Positions 46,305 through 56,424 of a stretch of DNA of 64,000 nucleotides are shown here, piece by piece. This stretch comes from Candidatus Nitrosocosmicus arcticus (lineage in GTDB: Archaea; Thermoproteota; Nitrososphaeria; Nitrososphaerales; Nitrososphaeraceae). The stretch is from contig NZ_ML675581.1 of the NCBI RefSeq assembly GCF_007826885.1, positions 1 to 64,000 of the forward strand, in the 5' to 3' direction. Below the pieces are notes generated by a model. The model worked only from the letters and a program-made list of their open reading frames with translations. It ran no database searches and was not told the DNA's origin. The number at the start of each line of letters is the position of its first letter. Within the stretch, counting starts at the first letter, position 1. A program made the position numbers and the translations under genes.

Positions 46305-47027
46305 TCACTGTCCACCAGAAACTCTTATAATTATGAAACCTAACATGAACCCCAATATGGCCCCAAATGTGGGAACCCATTTCCGTTCTTTATGTGCTTT
46401 TGGTATCATGTCATAATATAGCATGTAGAATATACCACCTGCAGATAGAGCAAGAATTATGGATATAATAAATTGCATCTCCTGCAAATAGAATAAACCC
46501 ACGAGTCCTAAGATTATAGGTATTATAGATACTATACCGATTGAACCTAGCGCTTTCTTTGGATTATTATTAAAAGCGGTCTTTCCTGTCATCATTTCTT
46601 TATATGATGCAATTCCTTCAGGAATATTTTGTATCCCTATGATGACAGCTAAAGCAGTTATCGGTGCTGCAGCGGCTATCGATGCACCAATTGCTAGAGA
46701 CTCCGGGATCGAATCTAATCCTATTCCTAGTAATATCCCTGCACCTCCACCCTTCTTTTCAGCAAGATAGTCTGCGATAGCGAATATTACTGCTCCCGAA
46801 GCAAATGAAATCATGGTTAAAACCAATCCTACATCTTTTTCTGCTTCCAAAACCATTTGAAAAATCGCTGCAGACATGAGTAGTCCAGCACCAAACGCAG
46901 TTAATGTTAGGATTTTTGATTCTGAAAACTGTACCTTATGCGATATTAACGCACCTATAAAGGATGTACACCCTGCAAACGCGGTTAGTGCAATGACCGT
47001 GATTACATTTGATATTTCTATAGTCAA
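46305..47027 (-). CDS. ZIP-family metal transporter
   Basis: A 240-residue membrane protein with about seven TM helices. TM4 has LDSIPESLAIG and TM5 IGIQNIPEGI, the paired metal-site motifs of ZIP (HSxPEG/HNxPEG), here with the first His replaced by Asp and Gln. It should bring zinc, iron or a similar metal into the cell. It stands alone. The selectivity is uncertain because of the two changes. Confidence 0.88.
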   Translation of the reverse strand: MTIEISNVITVIALTAFAGCTSFIGALISHKVQFSESKILTLTAFGAGLLMSAAIFQMVLEAEKDVGLVLTMISFASGAVIFAIADYLAEKKGGGAGILLGIGLDSIPESLAIGASIAAAAPITALAVIIGIQNIPEGIASYKEMMTGKTAFNNNPKKALGSIGIVSIIPIILGLVGLFYLQEMQFIISIILALSAGGIFYMLYYDMIPKAHKERKWVPTFGAILGFMLGFIIIRVSGGQ

Positions 47028-47417
47028 TGTGTTGGACTATTGGTATTAATTGTGAATCTAAAAATCTTTCTTTATTTTATTATGTCTTTTCTGATGGTCA
47101 ATTATCTATTTTTATTCCACTTATTGTTAATTTCATATTTTTTGAATAGGAAAGATTTTCTTAGCATGTAACTGGTTAAAATATCAATATTTAATGCCTA
47201 TATTTGTTAGATAATCCATAATTAAAAAAATATCATTATTTGCCATTGTGATTTCAAATACACCTGGTCATCTAACATCTCGCGGTTATTTCTTCGTCTC
47301 CTGTGGATTTATGATAATCTAAAATATGATGATTATATTAGTTAGATGGGACAATTATGAGATAGTTCATTAATATGTTCTCATATATATGGTATTTCTA
47401 TGAAAAAGCTTTAATCT
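47028..47417. other. gene-free stretch between ZIP and PAC2 genes
   Basis: About 390 bases, AT-rich. It holds the promoter of the ZIP gene; no other signal is visible. Confidence 0.45.
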
Positions 47418-48359
47418 TTATCCATACATCAATCGATGACTTGGAACGTTCCCATCCTCTGATCCGCCTCCTCCTCCAGCAGCACGTTGCTCTTGTTCTG
47501 CTTTGATAATTTGTTCTAATTGTTTCTTCAATTTTTGTCCTTGTTCTCTCAATTGACTTGTCTCGATCTTTAGTTTATTGTCATTTATAAAATTATTAAA
47601 AGATTCTATCAATAAGGAGGCGCCTTCAGGATCAGGAATTCCGCTTGAAGATGGAATAAGAATTGCAGCACACGGAATTTGATTAGATAAACAAGCAGAC
47701 AACAATCCGCCTGCAATACCACCTATGAATGTCGTATACTTCTTAGTTGAATCTTCAATCGCGTTCCTATTGAAATTACTTTGCGGGTTAGCTCCATCAT
47801 CAGAGGCAGATTCATCCTCACTTTCCTTGTCCTTTTTGACTTCAGTGACTGTAACTTTAGTTTCTTTATCAGTGTTCTGTTCCATATTCTCGCTTGCCAA
47901 TATCACTGTTTTTCTATCAGAATCGGGTATACCTTGAACAGGAATTCCATCTAAAACCATCACTTCTTCTATTGAATTTTTTATTGCCCAATCCATTACT
48001 GCATCAAGAACAAAATGTATACCATCCATCATTATAGGCGCTTCGCATACTAAAACGCAAACGTTTCCTTCTTTGTTTGCGTATAGCCTAAATGGATGTC
48101 TTAACTTCCCGTCAATAAATATTACTCCGGGAGATATGTAGTGAGATTCTACAAATGCAATCTGATACATTTCTAGTTTGTCAATTATATAGCTAGTACT
48201 TATCGACCCGACAAGCCCCGGACCTGGGAATCCAGCAATAAGAATTGTTCGGTCTTTTTTTAAGTTATTTAAGTCAGCAATAGTGATAATTTTTGTTGTA
48301 ATCGGAGTTGTGATTGCAGTTTCACTACTACCTGATAATGACGAAGACATAGAATTCAT
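47418..48359 (-). CDS. PAC2-family proteasome-assembly-chaperone-like protein
   Basis: A 313-residue PAC2-family protein. The core RTILIAGFPGPGLVGSIST, then HYISPGVIFIDGKLRHPFRLYAN and MVLDGIPVQGIPDS, is typical of archaeal homologues of proteasome assembly chaperones. A charged Glu/Asp/Ser-rich insert at about residues 165-205 and a Gln/Lys coiled coil with a Gly tail (EQRAAGGGGGSEDG) at the end are extra. It likely helps fold or load the 20S proteasome; the role is from family knowledge. Confidence 0.82.
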   Translation of the reverse strand: MNSMSSSLSGSSETAITTPITTKIITIADLNNLKKDRTILIAGFPGPGLVGSISTSYIIDKLEMYQIAFVESHYISPGVIFIDGKLRHPFRLYANKEGNVCVLVCEAPIMMDGIHFVLDAVMDWAIKNSIEEVMVLDGIPVQGIPDSDRKTVILASENMEQNTDKETKVTVTEVKKDKESEDESASDDGANPQSNFNRNAIEDSTKKYTTFIGGIAGGLLSACLSNQIPCAAILIPSSSGIPDPEGASLLIESFNNFINDNKLKIETSQLREQGQKLKKQLEQIIKAEQEQRAAGGGGGSEDGNVPSHRLMYG

Positions 48360-48857
48360 TAATTATCTATACCTCTCATATTTGCTTATTAATTAATATC
48401 GCTATTAATGGTTATAGCAAAACTTGATGCTAGGCACGGTCTCCTTCACAATTTCTGAAGTAGTTTTTTCTCCATTTCTTAGACGATCTAAAATGGAAAG
48501 TCTTGTCTTGTAGCGGCCGCCAAGCCTCTAAATAGCTTGGCTTTTAGAGATAATCGTTGAATATTAATTGATATCTTATCCCTCAATGATATGTTAATAT
48601 GTTAATTCTAGATTCCAAAACTTTCGGACTATCACATTCAATATCTTAAACAACTAATCTATTATACGTGAGACCAACCATGATGCAGTTAACATTGACC
48701 ATTCTATAGAGTCTAAAGACTAAATAATTAATATAAAGCAGTAAAATGATCCTCGTTCATGCGCTTTCCATCATGTATGAATGAACTTTTATTTATTCTA
48801 TAATTATTTATAGAAACTTATTTTAGTATGATTAAATCATAGTTAGGGAAACCTAAT
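48360..48857. other. gene-free stretch with a GC-rich hairpin
   Basis: About 500 bases. Near 48510-48550 a GCGGCCGC block, rare in this AT-rich DNA, is followed by GCCAAGC...GCTTGGC and by CTCTAAA...TTTAGAG, two overlapping, mutually exclusive stems. It may be a terminator, a small RNA or a remnant. A promoter for the next gene is likely after 48780. Confidence 0.45.
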
Positions 48858-49811
48858 TTGATAAGTATTAATGATTGTACTTGTCGTTTAAGTGGACAAG
48901 CATTTAAAGAAAGTGAGACGATAGATAGCAATAGTAAAGCTATCGTAATGACTGGAATTTTTGCCCTAATTTTAGGAGTAGGATTAGTTAGCTTAGATTA
49001 TGGATATAATAATAATATTATTGCCTTTGCTACAACAAGTAATAATTTACAAGCTCAACCTAATATAGACGCTAAATCTATTTATGATACTGGCACTGCC
49101 ATACTTGGGAAAAACGTTAAAAACCTTATAATATTGATACCAGATGAAGCGCACCATGGTAATGGAGAATCTAAGGAAAATAGATTTATTGAACAATCGT
49201 TTTTGCCCGAAGCAGCAATAATAAATAAAGGAACTCAAGTAATTTGGTTTAGTGGCGACGTAAGTCACGAACATACCATTATAATTAATAATGATAAAGG
49301 TCTTTTTGATAGCGGGACGTTACCTGAATTTTCTGCCTCTAACCCCATGGTGTTTAATACACTAGGGGATTTTGGATATATTAGTCCAAATATCGATCAG
49401 GAAGCGGTACAAAAAGGATTTGTTATGAAAGGAGATCTTAAAGTAATAGATCAACCAAACATCCTGAATTCAAGTGCTAATAAAGCAGTTATTGGATCAA
49501 ACACTCCCATTACCCCAATAAGTGAAGAAAGGCAGTCAACTAATACTCCATCTTCAGTTACATCTGATAGCAATATAGAAACTGTTGGAGTCTTTATGGT
49601 GCCAACTAAGGATGTTGACGAGTATGTACAGGATTTTAGAGATAAAGGACTTTCTATAGACAGTACATATTCATTTAAGGACCTCCGAGGATTAGCTAGA
49701 GATACGGGTTCAGAACAAACTCTATTGGTATGGACCGCAGATCCAAGTATTACAGTCGATACGGCAATTTCAGCGTTAAAAGAAATAGGGAATAAGTTAC
49801 CATACAAGTAA
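48858..49811 (+). CDS. membrane-anchored cupredoxin-like protein lacking the copper cysteine
   Basis: A 317-residue exported protein: cytosolic tail, TM at about 28-48, then a cupredoxin-type beta fold (IINKGTQVIWFSGDVSHEHTII to VMKGDLKVIDQ). The His in SHEHT is there, but the second half of the copper site (Cys, His) is missing: FGYISPNIDQEAVQKGF contains no Cys. The last 80 residues form a separate small domain (VGVFMVPTKDVDEYVQDF), followed by a Lys end. It starts at TTG. It is 21 bases before the multicopper oxidase gene, so both are in one transcript. Confidence 0.7.
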   Translation: MISINDCTCRLSGQAFKESETIDSNSKAIVMTGIFALILGVGLVSLDYGYNNNIIAFATTSNNLQAQPNIDAKSIYDTGTAILGKNVKNLIILIPDEAHHGNGESKENRFIEQSFLPEAAIINKGTQVIWFSGDVSHEHTIIINNDKGLFDSGTLPEFSASNPMVFNTLGDFGYISPNIDQEAVQKGFVMKGDLKVIDQPNILNSSANKAVIGSNTPITPISEERQSTNTPSSVTSDSNIETVGVFMVPTKDVDEYVQDFRDKGLSIDSTYSFKDLRGLARDTGSEQTLLVWTADPSITVDTAISALKEIGNKLPYK

Positions 49812-49832
49812 CTAAAGTTATAAATCAAGGTC

Positions 49833-51074
49833 GTGTTTATGCAAAATTCAATTTTTTTAATGATCTGGCTTGTTTTATTATCAATAGTGTTAAGTGTTTA
49901 TTTTGTTTCTTCTTATCACGGTACTGCTCTAGCAACTAATAAAAACAGTTTAGCAAGTTTTCAAAATCCAATCAGTATGGATTCAAAGATAAACTCTGTT
50001 TCTAATCTTAATTCTACTTCTCAAAGCAATTCATCTAACGATAGTTCTCTAGTTACTAACAATAATACAGATCAGAATTTAATCTCTACAGAGAACTATG
50101 ACAAACTCAAGAATTGTAATGAAGATACCGATAAGAAACCAACATCAAATGAATATTTAACTTATTTTAACTGTGGTCACGTATTACCAAACAATAGCAA
50201 TACCAAAGATAATCAAACAATCAGAGAGTTTACCTTATTTATTAAAGAAAATAGTTCAGTCCCAATTGTCAGTAATGGCCTGATATTTTCTCCATCATGG
50301 ACTTTTAATGAAACAATACCAGGTCCTACAATGAGAGTTACAGAAGGCGATATAGTAAAAATAAATGTATTGAATAGTAAAGAAAACAATCAGACACATT
50401 CACTCCATATGCATTCAATCCATCCTGCCGAAATGGATGGAGTAGAGGGACAAGGTGGATTTATTGAACCCGGACAGAATTTTACATATATCTTCAAAGC
50501 AGGTCCATATGGAATTTATCCTTATCATTGTCATTCATCTCCTATCGATCAGCATATTAACAAAGGTTTGTATGGTGCATTTATAATTGACCCTAAAATA
50601 CCAAGACCGAATATGACTGAAATGGTGATGATGATGAATGGATATGATTTGGATTATGAAAAAGAAGGTATTGGACCAAGCCGCATTCCAACCCCGGAGG
50701 AAGTGATAGAAGATTACATGCCTCAGGAATTTGAACATGGCAACGAGGTGTATACAGTAAATGGAAAAGCCTTTGATTATATGGAAAATCCCATTCAGAT
50801 ATATCAGAATACAAACTATAGGATATATCTACTTAACATGTTAGAGTTTGACCAAGTAAATTCATTTCACCTTCATGGAAATGTATTCAAATATTATCCC
50901 AGTGGAACTTCGATTGAACCCAGCTTTGTGAATGACATTTTAACTTTGAGTCAAGGAGATAGAGGAGTAGTAGAATTTAGTTACCCGTATACTGGGAACT
51001 TTATGTTTCACTCACACATAAATGAATTTTCAGATTTAGGGTGGATGGGATTATTTAATGTGGCAAAAAAATAA
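49833..51074 (+). CDS. two-domain multicopper oxidase
   Basis: A 413-residue secreted multicopper oxidase. An N-terminal signal/TM (LMIWLVLLSIVLSVYFVSS), a Ser/Asn-rich linker, then two cupredoxin domains. Copper ligands: HSLHMHSIHPAEM, YPYHCHSSPIDQH, NSFHLHGNVF and FMFHSHINEF. Type 1 and trinuclear sites are all there; the axial Met seems to be Leu (KGLYG). This could be a laccase-like copper, iron or manganese oxidase outside the cell. NirK can be excluded by the HCH motif placement only partly. The gene is close behind the cupredoxin-like gene. Confidence 0.85.
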   Translation: MFMQNSIFLMIWLVLLSIVLSVYFVSSYHGTALATNKNSLASFQNPISMDSKINSVSNLNSTSQSNSSNDSSLVTNNNTDQNLISTENYDKLKNCNEDTDKKPTSNEYLTYFNCGHVLPNNSNTKDNQTIREFTLFIKENSSVPIVSNGLIFSPSWTFNETIPGPTMRVTEGDIVKINVLNSKENNQTHSLHMHSIHPAEMDGVEGQGGFIEPGQNFTYIFKAGPYGIYPYHCHSSPIDQHINKGLYGAFIIDPKIPRPNMTEMVMMMNGYDLDYEKEGIGPSRIPTPEEVIEDYMPQEFEHGNEVYTVNGKAFDYMENPIQIYQNTNYRIYLLNMLEFDQVNSFHLHGNVFKYYPSGTSIEPSFVNDILTLSQGDRGVVEFSYPYTGNFMFHSHINEFSDLGWMGLFNVAKK

Positions 51075-51240
51075 GAATCAATTACATCTATGACTAGAAA
51101 TTATTATTAAGAATTGTTTATGGATTCATATGATAATTTGAAGTGATTAATCGATGGTTTTAGAATTAATAACAAAAAATGTTTAGTTGTACCTAACACT
51201 TAAAGAAGAGTAAATGTAACTAGACAGATTTGTTAGGAAA

Positions 51241-52456
51241 ATGACCTCCAAAGATAAATCCGTAGAAGATAAACCAAAGGGACTTCGTAATGTTCTTTAT
51301 TTAGGATTGGTCAGCTTCTTTACAGATTTTTCTACGGAGATGATTCTTGGAGTATTACCAACTTATCTAGTTAATAATTTGAGCGTATCTAAAGCTATTT
51401 TAGGAGCAATAGAAGGCTCCTCAGAACTAACAAGTTATGTATTTTGAATAATCTCAGGGTCTTTATCTGATAAGGTTAGAAAAAGAAAAATTTTAATATT
51501 AATAGGATATGGTTTGTCAACCATAAGTAAACCGTTTTTTGTAATTGCCAGTAGCTGGTATGATGCGTTTATTGTTCGAGCTATGGATAGAGTAGGTAAA
51601 GGAGTAAGAACCGCTCCACGTGATGCCTTGATAGCAGATTCAGTATCTGAATCGATTTCTGGAAAAGCCTTTGGAATTCATAGGACTATTGACCAAATGG
51701 GTGCAATAGCTGGACCTCTAGTTGCATTTGCAATACTTCAAGTTATGGATATACAGGCTACTTTTCTTTTGTCTCATACCAGGAACTATTGCAGTCATAA
51801 TCTTATTTTTCTTTGTAGAAGAAGTAGCGATAAGAAAACTTGCATCATCAACCATTTTTGGAAACTTACAAGTTTTGTTAAAAGAGACCAGACCATTTGT
51901 CGTACTTACAATTATTACAGGAGTATTTAGTCCAGGAGCGTTCAATTTTTCATTTATCCTGTTAAGAGCATCAGAATTAGGCGTAGATCAAAGGTTTATT
52001 CCAATAGTCTATGCAGTAATCAACGTATCTCACACCATAATGGGAATTCCCGCAGGTATCTTGGCTGATAAGATGGGAAAAGAAAAAGTTGTTTTGATAA
52101 GTTACGGTATTTTTGCTATATCTTCAATATTAGTGGTAGTATCAATTAACAATATGTCTTATGCTTATGTATTAGCCGGGGTATTTGGACTTTATGTTGG
52201 AATTTCTGAAACCGTTCAAAGAGCAATAATTCCCAGGTATGTTACCTCAGAATTAAGAGGAACATCTTATGGGCTATATAGTCTTGTAACTGGAGTATGT
52301 TTTTTTGCAAGTAACATAACTTTCGGATTCCTTTGGGATAATTATAGTATCTATATGGCAGTAACTTATAGCGCATCGTTATCTATTAGTGCAATTATAG
52401 GAATGACAGTCTTTATTAAAAGTTATACAGTAGCCAATAACAAAAATATCACATAA
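51241..52456 (+). pseudogene. MFS transporter, broken by a stop and a frameshift
   Basis: A major-facilitator-type exporter reads through in three pieces. The first (LRNVLYLGLVSFFTDFSTEM to SELTSYVF) ends at TGA 51445-51447. The frame then continues in phase (IISGSLSDKVRKRK) to about 51780, where a one-base shift moves the frame to LIPGTIAVIILFFFVEEV and on to the end at 52456. The N-terminal FTDFSTEM and DRVGKGVRTAPRD are MFS hallmarks. Either the gene is dead or the sequence has two errors. TGA as Sec is unlikely, because the position is a TM residue and no other sign is present. Confidence 0.8.
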
Positions 52457-52658
52457 TTAATTACACAATCTCCACCTCATGAATTGTAATGAAGCCATTG
52501 GCGCATAATCTGGTAATTACTAAATTAGTTGAGTTCGTTCATTGATAATATTGAAAAAGATTTTAACCTTAAAATGATATTTCTAAATAAACAAAAGTTA
52601 TGCTAATCTTACTATAAATAAACCTTAATACATTAAAACTAGATAAATAATAATAACC

Positions 52659-53771
52659 TTGTATATTAAGACCCTTGTTATACTTGCTATTACTATATTT
52701 GGACTGTCGGCGATATTCTCTTCTAATATATTCCTCATTAGTGCCGAGAATACTAAAATCCCTGAAAAACCAATAACAACTCCCTCACCAAACCAGACTA
52801 CATTAGAAACTGAAAAAAAACTGAAAATAGCTTTTCTAACGGATGGCTTATTTAGTGATGCGGGGTGGGGGGCGTTCGGATACAATGCAGCACAGGCAAT
52901 ACAGGGAAAATATTCCTATATCGTTGATCTTAAAGAAAACGTGCCTATTCCAAAGATAGAAGAAATATTAAGAGATCATGCCAAGGCAGGTTATGATTTG
53001 ATAATATCGCATGGTTTTGAATGGGGCGAGCCAGCAGTTATCGTAGGTAAAGATTATCCTGAAGTAAAGTTTGTAATTTTTACAGGACTTGTTAACTCTA
53101 GTAATGTTGCTTCAATCTATCCGATGCAACAAGAAGGAACATATGTATTAGGAGCACTTGCAGCAACTATGTCAAAAACAGGCATAATTGGTTTTGTGGG
53201 TGGAGAAAGATATCCTAACCTGGTTAATATTTATGAAGGATATAGACAAGGCGCACAGGATGTCAAGCCTACCGTAAAGATACTCGTCACTTATTTAGAT
53301 GATTGGGATAATTCCACCAAAGGAAAAAAAGCAGCCATTTCTCAAATAGACCAGGGGGCAGACATTCTATTACATGTGGCTGACACTTCTGGTCACGGTG
53401 TTATTGAAGCTGCACAAGAAAGAGGAATATACGCCTTTGGTGCAATCTCTGACCAGAATAAGTTAGCTCCTGACACTGTACTTACATCCTTTGTATTAGA
53501 TGTCGATAAAGCCTTTGATCAAGTTATTAAATTAGTCAAAACCGGTCATTTCAGTGGACAAATTTTTAAGCCAGGGCTAGAGTCAGAAAAGGGCGCCTTA
53601 GGGGATGGAATCGTGTATATAGCACCGTTCCATAACCTAGAATATACGGTTCCGGATAACGTTAAGTTATGGCTTGAACAGTTAAAAGAAGATATTATCA
53701 ACGACAAAATCAAAGTACCTGAAAGATATCCCAAGAACATTGAAAACTATACTGCTAATAACACAGGTTAA
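52659..53771 (+). CDS. BMP-family (PnrA/Med-like) periplasmic binding protein
   Basis: A 370-residue exported protein. A TM/signal at 5-27 and a linker (PITTPSPNQTT) precede a BMP-type ligand-binding domain: IAFLTDGLFSDAGWGAFGYNA, GYDLIISHGFEWGE, GIIGFVGGERYPNLVNIYEGYRQGA and DILLHVADTSGHGVIEAA. The family binds nucleosides or similar ligands. There is no lipobox cysteine and no ABC permease or ATPase gene nearby, but a sensor kinase starts 59 bases downstream. A role in sensing rather than import is the best reading. Start TTG 52659. Confidence 0.82.
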   Translation: MYIKTLVILAITIFGLSAIFSSNIFLISAENTKIPEKPITTPSPNQTTLETEKKLKIAFLTDGLFSDAGWGAFGYNAAQAIQGKYSYIVDLKENVPIPKIEEILRDHAKAGYDLIISHGFEWGEPAVIVGKDYPEVKFVIFTGLVNSSNVASIYPMQQEGTYVLGALAATMSKTGIIGFVGGERYPNLVNIYEGYRQGAQDVKPTVKILVTYLDDWDNSTKGKKAAISQIDQGADILLHVADTSGHGVIEAAQERGIYAFGAISDQNKLAPDTVLTSFVLDVDKAFDQVIKLVKTGHFSGQIFKPGLESEKGALGDGIVYIAPFHNLEYTVPDNVKLWLEQLKEDIINDKIKVPERYPKNIENYTANNTG

Positions 53772-53830
53772 TATCTTGACGAAGATCTATTTTTTAATCC
53801 TTCTAGCAATATTGAATCAGTGAAACAAAA

Positions 53831-55810
53831 TTGGGAAAGCCTTTTCTGTTTGTCAGAAAAAAAGAAATAATCATTGTTTCCATAATCCTGTTAATTGCTG
53901 GATCTTATTCCTTATTATTATTTCAACAAAGTATTGCAGAACAGAATATCAGAGATAGTCTTTTTCTATCTCATAGGAATAATCAGATAGAGATCACAAA
54001 GGGTGTTTCAGAACATTCTAGTTCCGATCTTCGATTGATAGGATCTATTCTTCAAGGCTTATCAGATTCTAATTATTTACAACAGGGAGAATTGTATGGC
54101 GATAGAGTTGGAAACCTAATAGAAGAACGATTTAATCAAATTAACAACATTAGTAAAGTCGATGGGCTTTTTATTGCTGATAAAAATAACATAATAACGT
54201 ATAATAAAGTAGCAGAAGGACAAAGAAGCTTTGTCAACATAAATATTTCACTTAGAGACTACGTGAATGAAACAAGGAGTACTTTAAACCCTGTATTTTC
54301 AAATGGTTTTAAAGGAATAGATGGCACATTTAAAATAGCATTAACTTATCCATTAATAAATAAAGACACTGAAGAATACCTCGGCATGGTCGGAGTGGAA
54401 ATACCATCTGTTGATTTCTTTGCACGATATGGAAATGTATATAATATCGATTCGCAATTTTTGGTAGCCTATGACAAAAATTCAAATTATATATCCACTC
54501 CTAGAACAAACTTTCTAGGGAAGAGCATATTTAGTGATGAAGTTCAACGCTTTTTCAATTTCAACGATATCCAAAACAAATATTATCAAAATGTTTTTTA
54601 TGATCGACTATTTGGCGGTTATGCCATATATGATTTTGGAACTGGAGAAAGATTAAATACGGGATATCCTGTTTCTGTGGATAAAAAATCCATATATTTT
54701 GTTTTCATAATTACACCTACAGCATCGGTTTACTCTGATATTAATGAGACTCTATTTGCAGAAAGATCAAAGTTTTTTTTATTGATTGCGGGAATTACTG
54801 CTGCAATTGTAATTTTGGTTCTATTTTTAGTAAAGCTGAATAGTATTTTGAATGAGCGAATCAAGAGAAGAACAAAAGATTTAGAAGAATCAAACAAACT
54901 ACTCAAAATAGCTAATGAGCAGCTTAATGTTCATGACAATATGCAGAAGGAATTTATCAATATAGCTGCCCATGAACTGAGGACACCTACGCAGGCTATA
55001 TCTGGAAATTTGGAATTGATAAAAATGACTTATGTTCCTTCACTTTTCCAAGCTTCGTCCACTGGGCAAAAAAATAATAATATTGACAAAGATTTTGAGA
55101 AATTATTCAAAGATAAGAACAGATTAAATGATTTTGCATTAGGACTTATCTCCACATATAGAAATGCACAAAGGCTTGAGAAACTTGTAAATAATATATT
55201 AGACATATCACGAATTGAAAGTAATCGACTAGAGTTACATAAAGAATCCTTTAATTTAAACGAAAAAATACAGAATGTGATTAAAGACGTCCATACTAAA
55301 ACGAACCTTAGTTCACATCATGCTAACTCCTCTACTCCCGTTGACATCGTTTTTGAACCACAAGAAGATCCTATTACTGTATTTGCGGATAAAATAAGGA
55401 TTTTTGAAGTTCTTTCAAACTTGATAAATAATGCAATCAAATTTTCAAATGGTAAACCCATCACTATTTCAGCTAAAACGTTTCAAAAAAATGAAATTGG
55501 TTCGATTAAAAGTAACCTTAATAGTAAACTAGTTGATATCGAAAATAGAAGAGAAAATAAAGATAAAAGGATGATGGTAGTAGTAGTATCAATTAGGGAT
55601 TTGGGAAAAGGCATTGACTCAGATATTCTACCCAGGTTGTTTACGAAGTTTGCTACAAAATCAGATCGGGGTACGGGATTAGGCCTGTATATAGCAAAAA
55701 GCATTATTGAAGCTCACGGTGGGAATATATGGGCTCAAAATAATTACGACGGTGATGATGGGGCAACTTTTTCATTTAGTTTGCCCATAGGTCATGGATT
55801 CAATAATTAA
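53831..55810 (+). CDS. membrane histidine kinase with dCache-like sensor
   Basis: A 659-residue kinase. TM1 is at 12-30 and TM2 at about 315-336, with a dCache-type extracellular domain between. The HisKA site is His381 in INIAAHELRTP. The ATPase has the N box NLINNAIKFSNG, the G1 motif DLGKGIDSDILPRLF and the G2 motif GTGLGLYIAKSI. There is an insert between HisKA helices. No receiver is encoded next to it, unlike its paralog at 2.2 kb. It likely takes its signal from the binding protein just upstream. Start TTG at 53831. Confidence 0.88.
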   Translation: MGKPFLFVRKKEIIIVSIILLIAGSYSLLLFQQSIAEQNIRDSLFLSHRNNQIEITKGVSEHSSSDLRLIGSILQGLSDSNYLQQGELYGDRVGNLIEERFNQINNISKVDGLFIADKNNIITYNKVAEGQRSFVNINISLRDYVNETRSTLNPVFSNGFKGIDGTFKIALTYPLINKDTEEYLGMVGVEIPSVDFFARYGNVYNIDSQFLVAYDKNSNYISTPRTNFLGKSIFSDEVQRFFNFNDIQNKYYQNVFYDRLFGGYAIYDFGTGERLNTGYPVSVDKKSIYFVFIITPTASVYSDINETLFAERSKFFLLIAGITAAIVILVLFLVKLNSILNERIKRRTKDLEESNKLLKIANEQLNVHDNMQKEFINIAAHELRTPTQAISGNLELIKMTYVPSLFQASSTGQKNNNIDKDFEKLFKDKNRLNDFALGLISTYRNAQRLEKLVNNILDISRIESNRLELHKESFNLNEKIQNVIKDVHTKTNLSSHHANSSTPVDIVFEPQEDPITVFADKIRIFEVLSNLINNAIKFSNGKPITISAKTFQKNEIGSIKSNLNSKLVDIENRRENKDKRMMVVVVSIRDLGKGIDSDILPRLFTKFATKSDRGTGLGLYIAKSIIEAHGGNIWAQNNYDGDDGATFSFSLPIGHGFNN

Positions 55811-56424
55811 TAATCGATGAGGAATAGCATGCTAGAAAACTATTCAGGATATTTTTATATTTAAATGCTATTAGAGAACTATCAAGGATTCTTAGTAGTA
55901 CTCAACCATCTCTAAGAATGTGAGATAAATTGCAAACAGAAATTATTTTATTTTCAAGAGTCCTAATAGTCCTAATAGGTATAGATTCGTGGACTCATAA
56001 CTTCTTATGAAGATTCGGTATCAGAAGGATTAGACACATCAAGTTAGGCTAGGAAGAAAACACTTACAGAATTTGGACTCGTAATATATCTATTACTAAA
56101 CCCCCGGAGCGCATGATATCTCTTATTGAATCTAAAATTGAAGAGATAATGGGGATGGTGATTCCTACTGTCCGTTTCCCAAAACTCAGAAAATAAGGTT
56201 TGATGCTATTTGTATATGGCTAGCCGGCCCAGAGTTGGGGAGTAAAGATCATAAAAAATTTATCTTTTTCAAAATTTTATCTATTTTTTTCAAATTTCAT
56301 AAAACTGATTACAAGTTTTATATGTTTAAAATCGCTTTATGTATTTGTTCATAAAATAATCCTTATATATCACCGTTCTGTTATGAGGATTTAGGTTACT
56401 AAAATTAAAAACCAGATGAAATAG
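55811..56424. other. gene-free stretch before kdpA
   Basis: About 615 bases. It has an imperfect direct repeat (AGAAAACTATTCAGGAT and AGAGAACTATCAAGGAT near 55830-55890) and TCCTAATAG twice at about 55960. A 50-codon open frame near 56070-56195 ends in PTVRFPKLRK and may be a gene remnant. The kdp promoter is at the end. Confidence 0.4.
56363..56370 (+). promoter_or_regulatory. TATA-like box of the kdp operon
   Basis: TTATATAT lies about 55-62 bases before the kdpA TTG. A start about 25 bases downstream of it would leave a leader of about 30 bases, which holds GAGGAT. Confidence 0.4.

Noticed and set aside
51445-51447. TGA in the MFS frame as selenocysteine
   Set aside because: It falls in a TM helix without any known Sec context, and a second lesion (frameshift) follows in the same gene.
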